Shown here piece by piece: positions 51,750 to 60,703 of a DNA stretch of 64,000 nucleotides; the first letter of the stretch is position 1, and each line of letters begins with the position of its first letter. The notes under the pieces were generated by a model. That model did not search any database and was not told where the DNA came from. It saw only the letters and a program-made list of their open reading frames with translations. The translations under genes were made by a program, and so were the position numbers. Origin of the DNA: Pantoea sp. Ap-967. GTDB lineage: Bacteria > Pseudomonadota > Gammaproteobacteria > Pseudomonadales > Pseudomonadaceae. The stretch spans positions 62,001 to 126,000 of the forward strand of contig NZ_VWXK01000014.1 of the NCBI RefSeq assembly GCF_011752565.1. Reading direction: 5' to 3'.

Positions 51750-53486
51750 ATGAAAGACACCATTCGCCAGCTGATCCAGCAAGCCCTCACCCAACTCGTC
51801 ACCGACGGTGTGCTGCCTGACGGGCTGTCGCCGGCGATTCAGGTGGAAAACGCCCGGGACAAGACCCACGGCGATTTCGCCAGCAACATCGCCATGATGC
51901 TGGCCAAGCCAGCCGGCATGAAGCCGCGTGACCTGGCCGACAAACTGATCGCCGCGCTGCCGGCCAGCGCCGACATCAGCAAGGTCGAGATCGCAGGCCC
52001 GGGCTTCCTGAACTTCTTCCAGAACACCGACGCCCTGGCCAACCGCCTGGACGCCGCCCTGGCCGACGCTCACCTGGGTGCGCGCAAGGCAGGCCCCGCG
52101 CAGAAGGTGGTGATCGACATGTCGGCGCCGAACCTGGCCAAGGAAATGCACGTCGGCCACCTGCGCTCGACCATCATCGGTGACAGCGTGGCGCGGGTGC
52201 TGGAGTTCCTCGGTGACGATGTGATCCGCCAGAACCACGTGGGCGACTGGGGCACCCAGTTCGGCATGCTGCTGGCCTACCTGGAAGAAAACCCGATCAC
52301 CAGCGACGAGCTGTCGGACCTGGAAAACTTCTACCGCGCCGCCAAGAAGCGCTTCGACGAGTCCGAGGAATTCGCCACCCGCGCCCGTGGCCTGGTGGTC
52401 AAGCTGCAGGCCGGCGACCCGGAGTGCATGGCGCTGTGGACGCGCTTCAAGGACATCTCGCTGTCGCACTGCCAGAAAACCTACGAACTGCTCAACGTCA
52501 AGCTGACCATGGCCGACGTGATGGGCGAAAGCGCCTACAACGCCGACCTCGCCAACGTGGTCGCCGACCTCAAGGCCAAGGGCCTGCTGGTCGAGGACCA
52601 AGGTGCCCAGTGCGTGTTCCTGGAGGAGTTCAAGAACAGCGAAGGCGAGCCCCTGCCGGTGATCGTGCAGAAGGCCGACGGTGGCTACCTGTACGCCACC
52701 ACTGACCTGGCTGCCGTGCGCTACCGCAGCAACGTGCTCAAGGCTGACCGCGCCCTGTACTTCGTCGACCAGCGCCAGGCGCTGCACTTCAACCAGGTGT
52801 TCGAAGTGGCCCGCCGCGCAGGCTTCGTCGGCCACCCGATGCAGATGGAGCACATGGGCTTCGGCACCATGAACGGCGCCGACGGCCGCCCGTTCAAGAC
52901 CCGTGACGGCGGCACCGTGAAGCTGATCGACCTGCTCACCGAGGCCAAGGAGCGCGCCTACGCGCTGGTCAAGGAAAAGAACCCGAGCCTGGCCGAGGAC
53001 GAGCTGCGCAAGATCGGTGAAGTGGTGGGCATCGGTGCGGTGAAATATGCCGACCTGTCCAAGCACCGCACCAGCGACTACAGCTTCAACTTCGAGCTGA
53101 TGCTCAATTTCGAAGGCAACACCGCGCCTTACCTGCTGTACGCCTACACCCGCGTGGCCGGCGTGTTCCGCAAGCTGGGCAAGGGTTTCGACGAAGTTGA
53201 CGGCAACATCGTGCTGCAGGCTGCCCATGAACAGGACCTGGCCGCACGCCTGGCCCAGTTTGGCGAAATCCTCAACAGCGTGGCCGACAAGGGCACGCCG
53301 CACGTGCTGTGCAGCTACCTGTACGACTTGGCTGGCCTGTTCTCAAGCTTCTACGAGAACTGCCCGATCCTCGCTGCCGAGACGCCAGAGCAGCAGCAGA
53401 GCCGCCTGCGCCTGGCCGCCCTGACCGGCCGCACCCTCAAGCAAGGTCTGGAACTGCTCGGCCTGGAAACCCTGGAGCGCATGTAA
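51750..53486 (+). CDS. argS: Arginyl-tRNA synthetase
   Basis: 578-residue class I synthetase. N-terminal Add-1 domain, signature HVGH (134–137, 'NLAKEMHVGHLRSTIIGDS'), a DALR-type anticodon-binding C-terminus ending 'LLGLETLERM'. As usual for ArgRS, no canonical KMSKS is visible. ATG at 51750; the SPOR gene follows after 1 nt. Confidence 0.97.
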   Translation: MKDTIRQLIQQALTQLVTDGVLPDGLSPAIQVENARDKTHGDFASNIAMMLAKPAGMKPRDLADKLIAALPASADISKVEIAGPGFLNFFQNTDALANRLDAALADAHLGARKAGPAQKVVIDMSAPNLAKEMHVGHLRSTIIGDSVARVLEFLGDDVIRQNHVGDWGTQFGMLLAYLEENPITSDELSDLENFYRAAKKRFDESEEFATRARGLVVKLQAGDPECMALWTRFKDISLSHCQKTYELLNVKLTMADVMGESAYNADLANVVADLKAKGLLVEDQGAQCVFLEEFKNSEGEPLPVIVQKADGGYLYATTDLAAVRYRSNVLKADRALYFVDQRQALHFNQVFEVARRAGFVGHPMQMEHMGFGTMNGADGRPFKTRDGGTVKLIDLLTEAKERAYALVKEKNPSLAEDELRKIGEVVGIGAVKYADLSKHRTSDYSFNFELMLNFEGNTAPYLLYAYTRVAGVFRKLGKGFDEVDGNIVLQAAHEQDLAARLAQFGEILNSVADKGTPHVLCSYLYDLAGLFSSFYENCPILAAETPEQQQSRLRLAALTGRTLKQGLELLGLETLERM

Positions 53487-53487
53487 G

Positions 53488-54192
53488 TTGGCTGCCAAGA
53501 AGAAACCCGCTCCCAAGCGCGGCGCCAGCCGCCAGACGGCGCCGGCCAAGCAGCCGATTCCCGGCTGGGTATGGCTGGCGGTCGGCCTGACGGTCGGTGC
53601 CTTCATCGTCTTCCTGATGAAGCTCGAACCCGGTGGCGGTGATATCAAGCGCACCAAGCCCGAGCAGCAGAAGCCGGAAAAGGTGGCCGAGGCCAGCAAG
53701 TCGACCACCACGGCGGCAACCCCGCAGCAGCCGGTGAAGCCGAAGTACGACTTCTACACCCTGCTGCCGGAGTCGGAAGTGATCGTGCCGCCCGAGGCCG
53801 TGCCAGAGAAGACCCCGCCGGTGCCGGCGCAACCGGTGACGCCGGTAACGCCCGCCGAAGCCGCGAAAATCGACACCGCCCGCGCCCAGGCTGCACTGCT
53901 GGGGCAAACGCCACCACCGGCGCCGCCTGTGATCAAGCCAGCGGCGACCACGCAGTTCTTCCTGCAGGCCGGTTCGTTCCGCAAGGAAGCCGATGCCGAC
54001 AAGGTGCGCGCACAGATCATCCTGCTGGGGCAAGCGGTGAAGGTGGAGTCGGGCACGGTCAAGGAAGAGACTTGGTACCGTGTGCTGGTTGGGCCGTTCA
54101 GCAACCGTGAACAGCTCACCGTGGCGCAGAAGCAGCTCGCCGGGGCCGGCTTCAGCAACCTGTTGCTGCAACAGCGACAGACTCGCCAGTGA
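53488..54192 (+). CDS. SPOR-domain membrane protein (FtsN-like)
   Basis: 234 residues. Lys-rich cytoplasmic start (MAAKKKPAPKRG), one transmembrane segment ('WVWLAVGLTVGAFIVFLM'), a Pro/Lys/Thr-rich periplasmic linker, and a C-terminal SPOR domain ('TTQFFLQAGSFRKEADADKV', 'YRVLVGPFSNREQ'). The topology is that of FtsN, and the position after argS is the usual pseudomonad site for this divisome-associated protein. TTG start at 53488, one base after the argS stop, so probably coupled. Confidence 0.85.
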   Translation: MAAKKKPAPKRGASRQTAPAKQPIPGWVWLAVGLTVGAFIVFLMKLEPGGGDIKRTKPEQQKPEKVAEASKSTTTAATPQQPVKPKYDFYTLLPESEVIVPPEAVPEKTPPVPAQPVTPVTPAEAAKIDTARAQAALLGQTPPPAPPVIKPAATTQFFLQAGSFRKEADADKVRAQIILLGQAVKVESGTVKEETWYRVLVGPFSNREQLTVAQKQLAGAGFSNLLLQQRQTRQ

Positions 54193-54198
54193 TCCAGC

Positions 54199-54222
54199 GA
54201 TACGCCGCTTGCGCGGCGTATC
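54199..54222 (+). other. Hairpin after the SPOR gene
   Basis: GATACGCCGC TTGC GCGGCGTATC, a perfect 10-bp stem with tetraloop, 6 nt past the stop. No U-tract follows, so termination is unproven; it may stabilise the 3' end. Confidence 0.5.
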
Positions 54223-54257
54223 GCAAGCACCTACCCGTCAGGCCACCCCCGCCCCCC

Positions 54258-54288
54258 GTAGGAGCGAGCAAAGCTCGCGAAGCGCCGC
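54258..54288 (+). repeat. Single REP element (GAGCAAAGCTC subtype)
   Basis: GTAGGAGCGAGCAAAGCTCG followed by CGAAGCGCCGC, like the right arm at 46625, without an inverse partner here. Confidence 0.8.
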
Positions 54289-54311
54289 ACCGCGGCGCAC
54301 CTTTGCGCCCC

Positions 54312-54731
54312 CTACCGCCTAAGGCTGTTCCCCTCAGACACCTGGCTATTCAACGTCCAGAAGTCATACAACACCCCCACCACGAACAGCCCCCCGGTAA
54401 AGAAGTAGATAATCGCCGTGCCCCACTTGCCCTGGTACAACCGGTGCAGGCCAAGAAGCCCAAAAAAGGTCAGCAAAATCCAGGCGATGTTGTAGTCGAT
54501 GCGCCCGGACTGAAAACGCAAGTCCGCCTCACGGTCCATCGACGGAATCAGGAACAGGTCGATCAGCCAGCCAATGCCGAGCAGGCCAAAGGTGAAGAAC
54601 CAGATGGTCCCGGTAACCGGCTTGCCGTAATAGAACCGGTGCGATCCGGTGAAGCCGAAAATCCACAGCAGGTAGCCAATCACCTTGCTGTGGGTGTCAT
54701 GGTACGGCTCACCCTGTTGATAACTGTTCAT
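54312..54731 (-). CDS. Tandem TM2-domain membrane protein
   Basis: 139-residue integral membrane protein made of two TM2 units: 'VIGYLLWIFGFTGSHRFYYG' with 'GLLGIGWLIDLFLIP', and 'AWILLTFFGLLGLHRLYQGK' with 'GGLFVVGVLYDFWTL'. Each unit has the G-x-H-R-F/L-Y turn and a D after the second helix. About four membrane spans. TM2 proteins usually carry one unit; function is unknown. Confidence 0.8.
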   Translation of the reverse strand: MNSYQQGEPYHDTHSKVIGYLLWIFGFTGSHRFYYGKPVTGTIWFFTFGLLGIGWLIDLFLIPSMDREADLRFQSGRIDYNIAWILLTFFGLLGLHRLYQGKWGTAIIYFFTGGLFVVGVLYDFWTLNSQVSEGNSLRR

Positions 54732-54828
54732 TCATAGCCCTCGTGGGTTATCCGAAAATTTTCTAAAAAAAAATGTGACTTTTCAGCCCCAGGCCGACGT
54801 ACGGCTGCATGACAATCGACCAACGGCC

Positions 54829-54856
54829 CTGAAAAGGAGCAAAAAGCTGTTATAAA
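54829..54856 (+). promoter_or_regulatory. Candidate promoter of the NlpC/P60 gene
   Basis: CTGAAA (54829–54834), 16-nt spacer, TATAAA (54851–54856), about 44 nt before the ATG. Four of six and five of six matches; the 168-nt gap shows nothing else of note. Confidence 0.4.
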
Positions 54857-54899
54857 GTTGCGCGCCCAACACACATAAACATTCATAAGAGCTTCATCT

Positions 54900-55529
54900 A
54901 TGCCGCCTTTATTCAAGACATGGCTGACCCTCTGCCTATTATTGCCCCTGGCCGCCCACGCCACCAATCGTGAGCAACGTCTTCCCAATGGCTTTACCGG
55001 CTACACCAGCAACGCCTCGGTCAAGCACGCCCCCGTCAAGCAAACCGCCCTGCACGCCCGCCATGGCAGCTCGGCCAAGGCCCACAACCTGCCAGCCGTG
55101 GCCGCCATGTCGCCCAAGCAGAGCAGCGATGTGCTCAGCCGTGCGGTGAATGTGCTCGGTACCCCTTATGTTTGGGGCGGCAGCAACCCGAAGAAAGGCT
55201 TCGACTGCAGCGGGCTGGTGAAGTATGCGTTCAACGACGTGGCAGACGTCGACTTGCCGCGTACCTCCAATGCCATGGCCCAGGGCCACGGGGTGAAAGT
55301 CGCCAAGGGCGACCTCAAGCCGGGTGACCTGATCTTCTTCAACATCAAGAGCCGCCGGGTCAACCATGTGGCCATCTACCTGGGGAACGACCGCTTCATC
55401 CATGCGCCACGTACTGGCAAGCGGGTGAGCATCGACAACCTGAGCAAGCCTTATTGGCAGCAGCATTATGTAGTGGCCAAGCGGGTATTGCCCAAAGGCC
55501 AGCAGCAGCTGAGCCTGGCCAAGCGCTAG
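54900..55529 (+). CDS. NlpC/P60 (C40) family cell-wall peptidase
   Basis: 209 residues. Signal peptide 'MPPLFKTWLTLCLLLPLAAH', a linker, and a C40 domain with Cys103 ('KGFDCSGLVKYAF'), His156 ('RRVNHVAIYLG') and His168 ('RFIHAPRTG'), a complete catalytic triad. It should cleave peptidoglycan stem peptides in the periplasm, like MepS. No lipobox, so it is soluble rather than lipid-anchored. Confidence 0.9.
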   Translation: MPPLFKTWLTLCLLLPLAAHATNREQRLPNGFTGYTSNASVKHAPVKQTALHARHGSSAKAHNLPAVAAMSPKQSSDVLSRAVNVLGTPYVWGGSNPKKGFDCSGLVKYAFNDVADVDLPRTSNAMAQGHGVKVAKGDLKPGDLIFFNIKSRRVNHVAIYLGNDRFIHAPRTGKRVSIDNLSKPYWQQHYVVAKRVLPKGQQQLSLAKR

Positions 55530-55544
55530 ATCGGCGTTGGCTTC

Positions 55545-55599
55545 TTCGCGGGGCAAGCCCGCTCCTACACGGCCTGTAGGAGCGGGCTTGCCCCGCGAA
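55545..55599. repeat. Compact REP inverted pair
   Basis: Perfect 25-nt arms (55545–55569, 55575–55599; core GTAGGAGCGGGCTTGCCCCG) separated by only 5 nt, giving a very stable hairpin between the convergent peptidase and pilT genes. Confidence 0.92.
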
Positions 55600-55615
55600 A
55601 GGGCCGGAACAGGCG

Positions 55616-56614
55616 CTACAAATCGCCGATCACCCCCCTCTCCCTCAACCTGCGCATCGCCCCCTCCATCGTCCGCATCCCCTCCGCCGCCCCGGCCTGC
55701 ATGACCGAACAGAGCTGCGCCATCCGCCCCTCACGCACCAGGTTGCGCACCGCCGGTGTCGCTACCAGCACCTCCCGTGCCGCCACCCGCCCACCGCCAA
55801 CGCGCTTCACCAACACCTGCGCCACCACCAGCCGCAACGACTCTGCCAGCATGGCCCGCACCAAGGGTTTTTCTTCTGCCGCGAACACTTCAACCAGCCG
55901 GTCGATGCTGCTGGCCGCCGAGCGCGTATGCACCGTGGCCAGCACCAGGTGCCCGGTTTCCGCCGCACGCAGCGCCAGACGGATGGTTTCCAGGTCGCGC
56001 AGCTCGCCAATCAGGATCACGTCCGGGTCCTGGCGCAGGGCGCTGCGCAACCCCTGGGGAAAATCGCGGCAATGCCGGCCCACTTCCCGCTGGTTGACCA
56101 GGCTGCTCTGGCTTCTGTGGATAACTTCGACGGGATCTTCCAGGGTGATGATATGCAGCGCCCGCTCACGGTTTAGGCGGTCGACCAGAGCCGCAAGGGT
56201 ACTGGTTTTACCACTACCGGTCGGGCCGCCCACCAGCACCAGGCCATCGGCATACTGCGCAACAGCTCGAAACACTTCTTCAAGGTCGAGGTCATCGATG
56301 CTGGGCACACGATGAGGGATCAGGCGGAAGGTTGCGCCCAGGCCACGCAACTGGCGAAACAGGTTCAGACGAAAGCGCCCAAGCGCAGGCAGGTCCAGCG
56401 CCAGGTCCAGTTCGTCGCCCTGCAGCCATTGGCGGCATTGGCCTTCGTCGAGTAACGGCGCCAGGCTGTCGTTCAATGCAGCCGAGGTGATACTCGGCTG
56501 CGCCATGCGCCGCAATTCGCCGTCCACACGCAGCATCGGTACTTCGCCCGCAGCCAGGTGCAGGTCGCTCGCCCCTGCCTCCCCAGCCCGGGCCAACAGG
56601 TCGGTCACGTCCAT
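55616..56614 (-). CDS. pilT: Type IV pilus twitching motility ATPase PilT
   Basis: 332-residue secretion-ATPase family member that powers pilus retraction. Walker A 'GGPTGSGKTSTLAAL', Asp box 'LHIITLEDPVEVIH', Walker B 'DVILIGELRDLETIRLAL', His box 'LVLATVHTRSAASSIDR', and the retraction-specific 'TPAVRNLVREG' near the C-terminus. Slightly shorter than P. aeruginosa PilT (344). ATG at 56614 is preceded by GGGGAG; a four-codon-longer form is rejected. Divergent from yggS as in other pseudomonads. Confidence 0.92.
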   Translation of the reverse strand: MDVTDLLARAGEAGASDLHLAAGEVPMLRVDGELRRMAQPSITSAALNDSLAPLLDEGQCRQWLQGDELDLALDLPALGRFRLNLFRQLRGLGATFRLIPHRVPSIDDLDLEEVFRAVAQYADGLVLVGGPTGSGKTSTLAALVDRLNRERALHIITLEDPVEVIHRSQSSLVNQREVGRHCRDFPQGLRSALRQDPDVILIGELRDLETIRLALRAAETGHLVLATVHTRSAASSIDRLVEVFAAEEKPLVRAMLAESLRLVVAQVLVKRVGGGRVAAREVLVATPAVRNLVREGRMAQLCSVMQAGAAEGMRTMEGAMRRLRERGVIGDL

Positions 56615-56680
56615 GAGACTCCCCAATAGCCATCAAGCAGGTAGAATGCCGAAGACCTCCAGAGCCTACGGCATCGATCC

Positions 56681-57367
56681 ATGTCCACCATAGCAGACAA
56701 CCTTTCCGCCCTCGCCGCCCGCATTGGCGCGGCCGCCCAGGCTGCCGGCCGCGCCCCGGCCAGCGTTCAGTTGCTGGCGGTGAGCAAGACCAAACCGGCC
56801 AGCGCCATCCGCGAAATCCATGCTGCCGGCGTGCGCGACGTGGGCGAGAACTACCTGCAGGAAGCCCTGGCCAAGCAAGATGAACTTCGCGACCTGCCCT
56901 TGATCTGGCACTTCATCGGCCCCATTCAGTCGAACAAGACCAAAGCCATTGCCGAACATTTCGACTGGGTACACTCCGTGGACCGCCTGAAAATCGCCCA
57001 ACGCCTGTCCGAGCAGCGCCCTGCCGGCCTGGCACCGCTGAACATCTGCCTGCAGGTGAATGTCAGTGGCGAGGACAGCAAATCCGGCTGTGCGCCGGCC
57101 GACCTGCCAGCACTGGCCAAGGCCGTGGCCGCGCTGCCCAACCTGCGCCTGCGCGGGCTGATGGCGATTCCCGAACCCACCGACGAGCGCGCCGAGCAGG
57201 AAGCCGCCTTCGCCACCCTGCGCCAGCTTCAGGAAAGCCTGGGCCTTGGCCTGGACACCTTGTCCATGGGCATGAGCCACGACCTGGAAGCTGCCATTGC
57301 ACAGGGTGCGACCTGGGTACGCATTGGCACCGCCCTGTTCGGTGCGCGCAACTACGGCCCCGTCTGA
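56681..57367 (+). CDS. yggS: Pyridoxal phosphate homeostasis protein YggS/PLPBP
   Basis: 228 residues, TIM-barrel like alanine racemase N-domain. Lys36 in 'LLAVSKTKP' binds PLP; 'DVGENYLQEALAK', 'WHFIGPIQSNKTK' and 'GLMAIPEP' are family signatures. No known catalysis; it buffers PLP. Upstream of proC in the conserved yggS-proC-yggT order. Confidence 0.95.
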   Translation: MSTIADNLSALAARIGAAAQAAGRAPASVQLLAVSKTKPASAIREIHAAGVRDVGENYLQEALAKQDELRDLPLIWHFIGPIQSNKTKAIAEHFDWVHSVDRLKIAQRLSEQRPAGLAPLNICLQVNVSGEDSKSGCAPADLPALAKAVAALPNLRLRGLMAIPEPTDERAEQEAAFATLRQLQESLGLGLDTLSMGMSHDLEAAIAQGATWVRIGTALFGARNYGPV

Positions 57368-57405
57368 TTCCATGCTTTACTCACTCTTTCCCTCAAGGAC
57401 CTGAC

Positions 57406-58224
57406 ATGAGCAAGACACGTATTGCCTTTATCGGCGCCGGCAACATGGCCGCCAGCCTGATCGGCGGCCTGCGTGCCCAGGGCCTGGATGCGGCGCAGAT
57501 CCGCGCCAGCGATCCCGGCGCCGAGACCCGCACCCGCGTCCAGGCCGAGCACGGCATCGAGGCGTTCGCAGACAACGCCCAGGCCATCGCCGGTGCCGAC
57601 GTGATCGTGCTGGCGGTCAAGCCGCAAGTGATGAAAGCGGTGTGCGAAGCCCTCAAGCCCAACCTTGAACCGGGCCAGCTGATCGTCTCCATCGCCGCCG
57701 GCATCACCTGCGCCAGCCTGCAGGCCTGGCTCGGCGCCCGCCCAGTGGTGCGCTGCATGCCCAACACCCCGGCACTGCTGCGCCAGGGCGTCAGCGGCCT
57801 GTACGCCACGGCAGAGGTGTCCGGCGAACAACGCCAGCAGGCCGAGCAACTGCTGTCGGCCGTGGGCACCGCCCTGTGGCTGGAGCAGGAACAGCAACTG
57901 GACGCCGTTACCGCCGTTTCCGGCAGCGGCCCGGCCTACTTCTTCCTGTTGATCGAAGCCATGACCGCTGCCGGCGAAAAACTCGGCCTGCCACGCGAAA
58001 CGGCAACCCAGCTGACCCTGCAAACCGCACTGGGCGCCGCGCACATGGCCGTGGCCAGCGACGTCGACGCCGCCGAGCTGCGCCGCCGCGTCACCTCGCC
58101 GGCCGGCACCACGGAAGCTGCGATCAAGTCGTTCCAGGGCAACGGCTTCGAGGCCATCGTCGCGCAGGCCCTGGAAGCTGCAGCGAAGCGTTCTGCAGAG
58201 CTTGCCGAACAATTGGGCAAATAA
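57406..58224 (+). CDS. proC: Pyrroline-5-carboxylate reductase
   Basis: 272 residues. Last step of proline synthesis, NAD(P)H-dependent. Rossmann motif 'IAFIGAGNMAASLIGGL' and C-terminal signature 'AVSGSGPAYFFLLIEAM' plus 'RRRVTSPAGTTEAAI'. It lies 38 nt after yggS and 10 nt before the yggT gene. Confidence 0.97.
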   Translation: MSKTRIAFIGAGNMAASLIGGLRAQGLDAAQIRASDPGAETRTRVQAEHGIEAFADNAQAIAGADVIVLAVKPQVMKAVCEALKPNLEPGQLIVSIAAGITCASLQAWLGARPVVRCMPNTPALLRQGVSGLYATAEVSGEQRQQAEQLLSAVGTALWLEQEQQLDAVTAVSGSGPAYFFLLIEAMTAAGEKLGLPRETATQLTLQTALGAAHMAVASDVDAAELRRRVTSPAGTTEAAIKSFQGNGFEAIVAQALEAAAKRSAELAEQLGK

Positions 58225-58234
58225 GGAGCTGTTG

Positions 58235-58825
58235 ATGAATGCATTGTCCGGCGCCGCGATCTTCGTGGTGCAAACCCTGGTCAGCCTGTACCTGGTGATC
58301 GTCCTGCTGCGTTTCGTGCTGCAGCTGGTGAAGGCCAACTTCTACAACCCGCTGAGCCAGTTCGCGGTGCGCGCCACCCAGCCGCTGCTCAAGCCGATTC
58401 GCCGTGTCATTCCCAGCATCGGCGGCCTGGACACCTCGTCGCTGCTGCTGTCGATCGTCATCCAGGCACTGCTGATGGGCTTCGTGCTGATGGTCACCTA
58501 TGGCACTTTCGGCGACGTCCTGCACCTGCTGATGTGGGCGATCATCGGCGTCACCTCGCTGTTCCTGAAGATTTTCTGGGTCGCGATGATCGTCATGGTG
58601 ATCGTCTCGTGGGTTGCGCCGAACAGCCACAACCCAGCGGCTGAGCTGGCCTGGCAAATCAGCGAACCGGTGCTGGCGCCGTTTCGCCGCATCGTGCCCA
58701 ACCTGGGCGGCATGGACATCTCGCCGATTTTCGCCTTCCTCGCGATCCAGGTGATCCAGTCGTTCGTCATGCCACCGCTGGCCGCCTACGCTGGCATGCC
58801 ACAGGAACTGTGGCGGATGATCTGA
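58235..58825 (+). CDS. yggT: YggT-family membrane protein
   Basis: 196 residues with two YGGT repeats, each a pair of hydrophobic helices around 'NFYNPLSQFAVRATQPLLKP' and 'SHNPAAELAWQISEPVLAPF'. Inner-membrane protein of uncertain role, linked in some bacteria to osmotic tolerance or membrane-protein insertion. ATG at 58235 follows AAGGAG. Confidence 0.93.
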   Translation: MNALSGAAIFVVQTLVSLYLVIVLLRFVLQLVKANFYNPLSQFAVRATQPLLKPIRRVIPSIGGLDTSSLLLSIVIQALLMGFVLMVTYGTFGDVLHLLMWAIIGVTSLFLKIFWVAMIVMVIVSWVAPNSHNPAAELAWQISEPVLAPFRRIVPNLGGMDISPIFAFLAIQVIQSFVMPPLAAYAGMPQELWRMI

Positions 58826-58833
58826 CCCCCGCA

Positions 58834-58867
58834 CCCCCAGCGGCAAGCCTTTGCTTGCCGCTGGGGG
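58834..58867 (+). terminator. Strong hairpin after yggT
   Basis: Perfect 15-bp stem (58834–58848 with 58853–58867) around a CTTT loop, arms beginning CCCCCAGCGGCAAGC. The U-tract is interrupted (TAGTGCTCTTTA), so termination may be partial. metX starts 47 nt further on. Confidence 0.65.
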
Positions 58868-58913
58868 GTAGTGCTCTTTAGACTTACGCCTCCGTCAAGC
58901 GTGAGCAGGGTCG

Positions 58914-60053
58914 ATGTCCACTGTCCTTCCCGAAGATTCCGTCGGTCTGGTTACACCGCAAACCGCCCGGTTCGATGAACCGCTGGCCCTGGCCTGCGGC
59001 CGCTCGCTGAACAGCTATGAGCTGGTCTACGAGACCTATGGCACCCTCAATGCCAGCGCGAGCAATGCCGTGCTGATCTGCCATGCCCTGTCCGGCCACC
59101 ACCATGCCGCTGGCTACCATGCCGCCACCGACCGCAAGCCGGGCTGGTGGGACAGCTGCATCGGCCCTGGCAAGCCGATCGACACCAACCGCTTCTTCGT
59201 GGTCAGCCTGAACAACCTCGGCGGCTGCAATGGCAGCACCGGCCCCAGCAGCATCAACCCGGCCACCGGCAAGCCCTATGGCGCCGATTTCCCAGTACTG
59301 ACCGTGGAAGACTGGGTGCACAGCCAGGCGCGCCTGGCCGACCGCCTGGGCATCGCGCAATGGGCCGCCATCGTCGGCGGCAGCCTGGGTGGCATGCAGG
59401 CGCTGCAATGGACCATGACCTACCCCGAGCGCGTGCGCCACTGCGTGGACATCGCCTCGGCGCCGAAGCTGTCGGCGCAGAACATCGCCTTCAACGAAGT
59501 GGCGCGCCAGGCCATCCTCACCGACCCCGAATTCCACGGCGGCTCGTTCCAGGACCAGGGCGTGATCCCCAAGCGCGGCTTGATGCTGGCGCGCATGGTC
59601 GGCCACATCACCTACCTGTCCGACGACTCGATGGGTGAGAAATTCGGCCGCGAACTCAAGAGCGACAAGCTCAACTACGACTTCCACAGCGTCGAATTCC
59701 AGGTCGAGAGCTACCTGCGTTACCAAGGCGAGGAATTCTCTGGCCGTTTCGACGCCAACACCTACCTGCTGATGACCAAGGCCCTGGACTACTTCGACCC
59801 GGCCGCGGCCAATGGCGGCGACCTGGCCGCCACCCTGGCGCACGTCAAGGCGGATTACTGCATCATGTCGTTCACCACCGACTGGCGCTTCTCGCCGGCC
59901 CGCTCGCGGGAGATCGTCGATGCCCTGATGGCCGCGCGCAAGAACGTCTGCTACCTGGAAATCGACTCGCCCTATGGGCACGATGCCTTCCTGATCCCCA
60001 CGCCTCGCTACATGCAGGGTTTCGCGAACTACATGAACCGCATCGCCATCTGA
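58914..60053 (+). CDS. metX: Homoserine O-acyltransferase MetX (succinyl-type in Pseudomonas)
   Basis: 379-residue alpha/beta hydrolase fold enzyme that acylates homoserine at the start of methionine synthesis. Nucleophile Ser157 in 'GGSLGGMQALQW', with C-terminal Asp and His ('SFTTDWRFSP', 'IDSPYGHDAFLI'). Pseudomonad MetX proteins have been reported to use succinyl-CoA (MetXS); the sequence alone does not prove this. Paired with metW 7 nt downstream, as usual. Confidence 0.93.
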   Translation: MSTVLPEDSVGLVTPQTARFDEPLALACGRSLNSYELVYETYGTLNASASNAVLICHALSGHHHAAGYHAATDRKPGWWDSCIGPGKPIDTNRFFVVSLNNLGGCNGSTGPSSINPATGKPYGADFPVLTVEDWVHSQARLADRLGIAQWAAIVGGSLGGMQALQWTMTYPERVRHCVDIASAPKLSAQNIAFNEVARQAILTDPEFHGGSFQDQGVIPKRGLMLARMVGHITYLSDDSMGEKFGRELKSDKLNYDFHSVEFQVESYLRYQGEEFSGRFDANTYLLMTKALDYFDPAAANGGDLAATLAHVKADYCIMSFTTDWRFSPARSREIVDALMAARKNVCYLEIDSPYGHDAFLIPTPRYMQGFANYMNRIAI

Positions 60054-60060
60054 GGACAGC

Positions 60061-60681
60061 ATGAGAGCCGATCTGGAAATAATCCACGAGTGGATTCCCG
60101 CCGGTAGCCGGGTCCTGGACCTTGGCTGCGGCAATGGCGAGCTGCTGGCTTCGCTGCGCGACCGCAAGCAAGTCACCGGCTATGGCCTGGAAATCGACGC
60201 CGACAACATCGCCGCCTGCGTGGCCAAGGGCGTCAACGTGATCGAGCAGGACCTGGACAAAGGCCTGGGCAACTTCGCCAGCAACAGTTTCGATGTGGTG
60301 ATCATGACCCAGGCCTTGCAGGCCGTGGAGTACCCTGACCGCATCCTCGACGAGATGCTGCGCGTGGGCCGCCAGTGCATCATCACCTTCCCCAATTTCG
60401 GCCACTGGCGCTGCCGCTGGTACCTGGCCACCAAGGGCCGCATGCCGGTGTCGGACTTCATGCCCTACACCTGGTACAACACGCCGAACATTCACTTCTG
60501 CACCTTCGCCGACTTCGAAGAGCTGTGCCATGAGCGCCGCGCCAAGGTGCTCGACCGCCTGGCCGTGGACCACTTGCACCGCAACGGGTGGGGTGGGCGG
60601 CTTTGGCCTAATCTTCTAGGGGAAATCGGCATTTATCGTGTCAGCAGCCCCGGCCTGCAGGAGCACCAGCTGGCGGCCTGA
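60061..60681 (+). CDS. metW: MetW, methionine biosynthesis methyltransferase-like protein
   Basis: 206 residues with SAM motif 'VLDLGCGNGELL' and 'FPNFGHWRCRWYL', the MetW hallmark. It acts with MetX in homoserine acylation in related bacteria; its own catalysis is unclear. Encoded immediately after metX. Confidence 0.95.
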   Translation: MRADLEIIHEWIPAGSRVLDLGCGNGELLASLRDRKQVTGYGLEIDADNIAACVAKGVNVIEQDLDKGLGNFASNSFDVVIMTQALQAVEYPDRILDEMLRVGRQCIITFPNFGHWRCRWYLATKGRMPVSDFMPYTWYNTPNIHFCTFADFEELCHERRAKVLDRLAVDHLHRNGWGGRLWPNLLGEIGIYRVSSPGLQEHQLAA

Positions 60682-60703
60682 CGCCCACCGGAGGATCCGC
60701 CAC

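Noticed and set aside
5037..55599. REP pairs as CRISPR repeats
   Set aside because: They are dispersed inverted pairs between genes, not regularly spaced direct repeats with unique spacers, and no cas gene is present.
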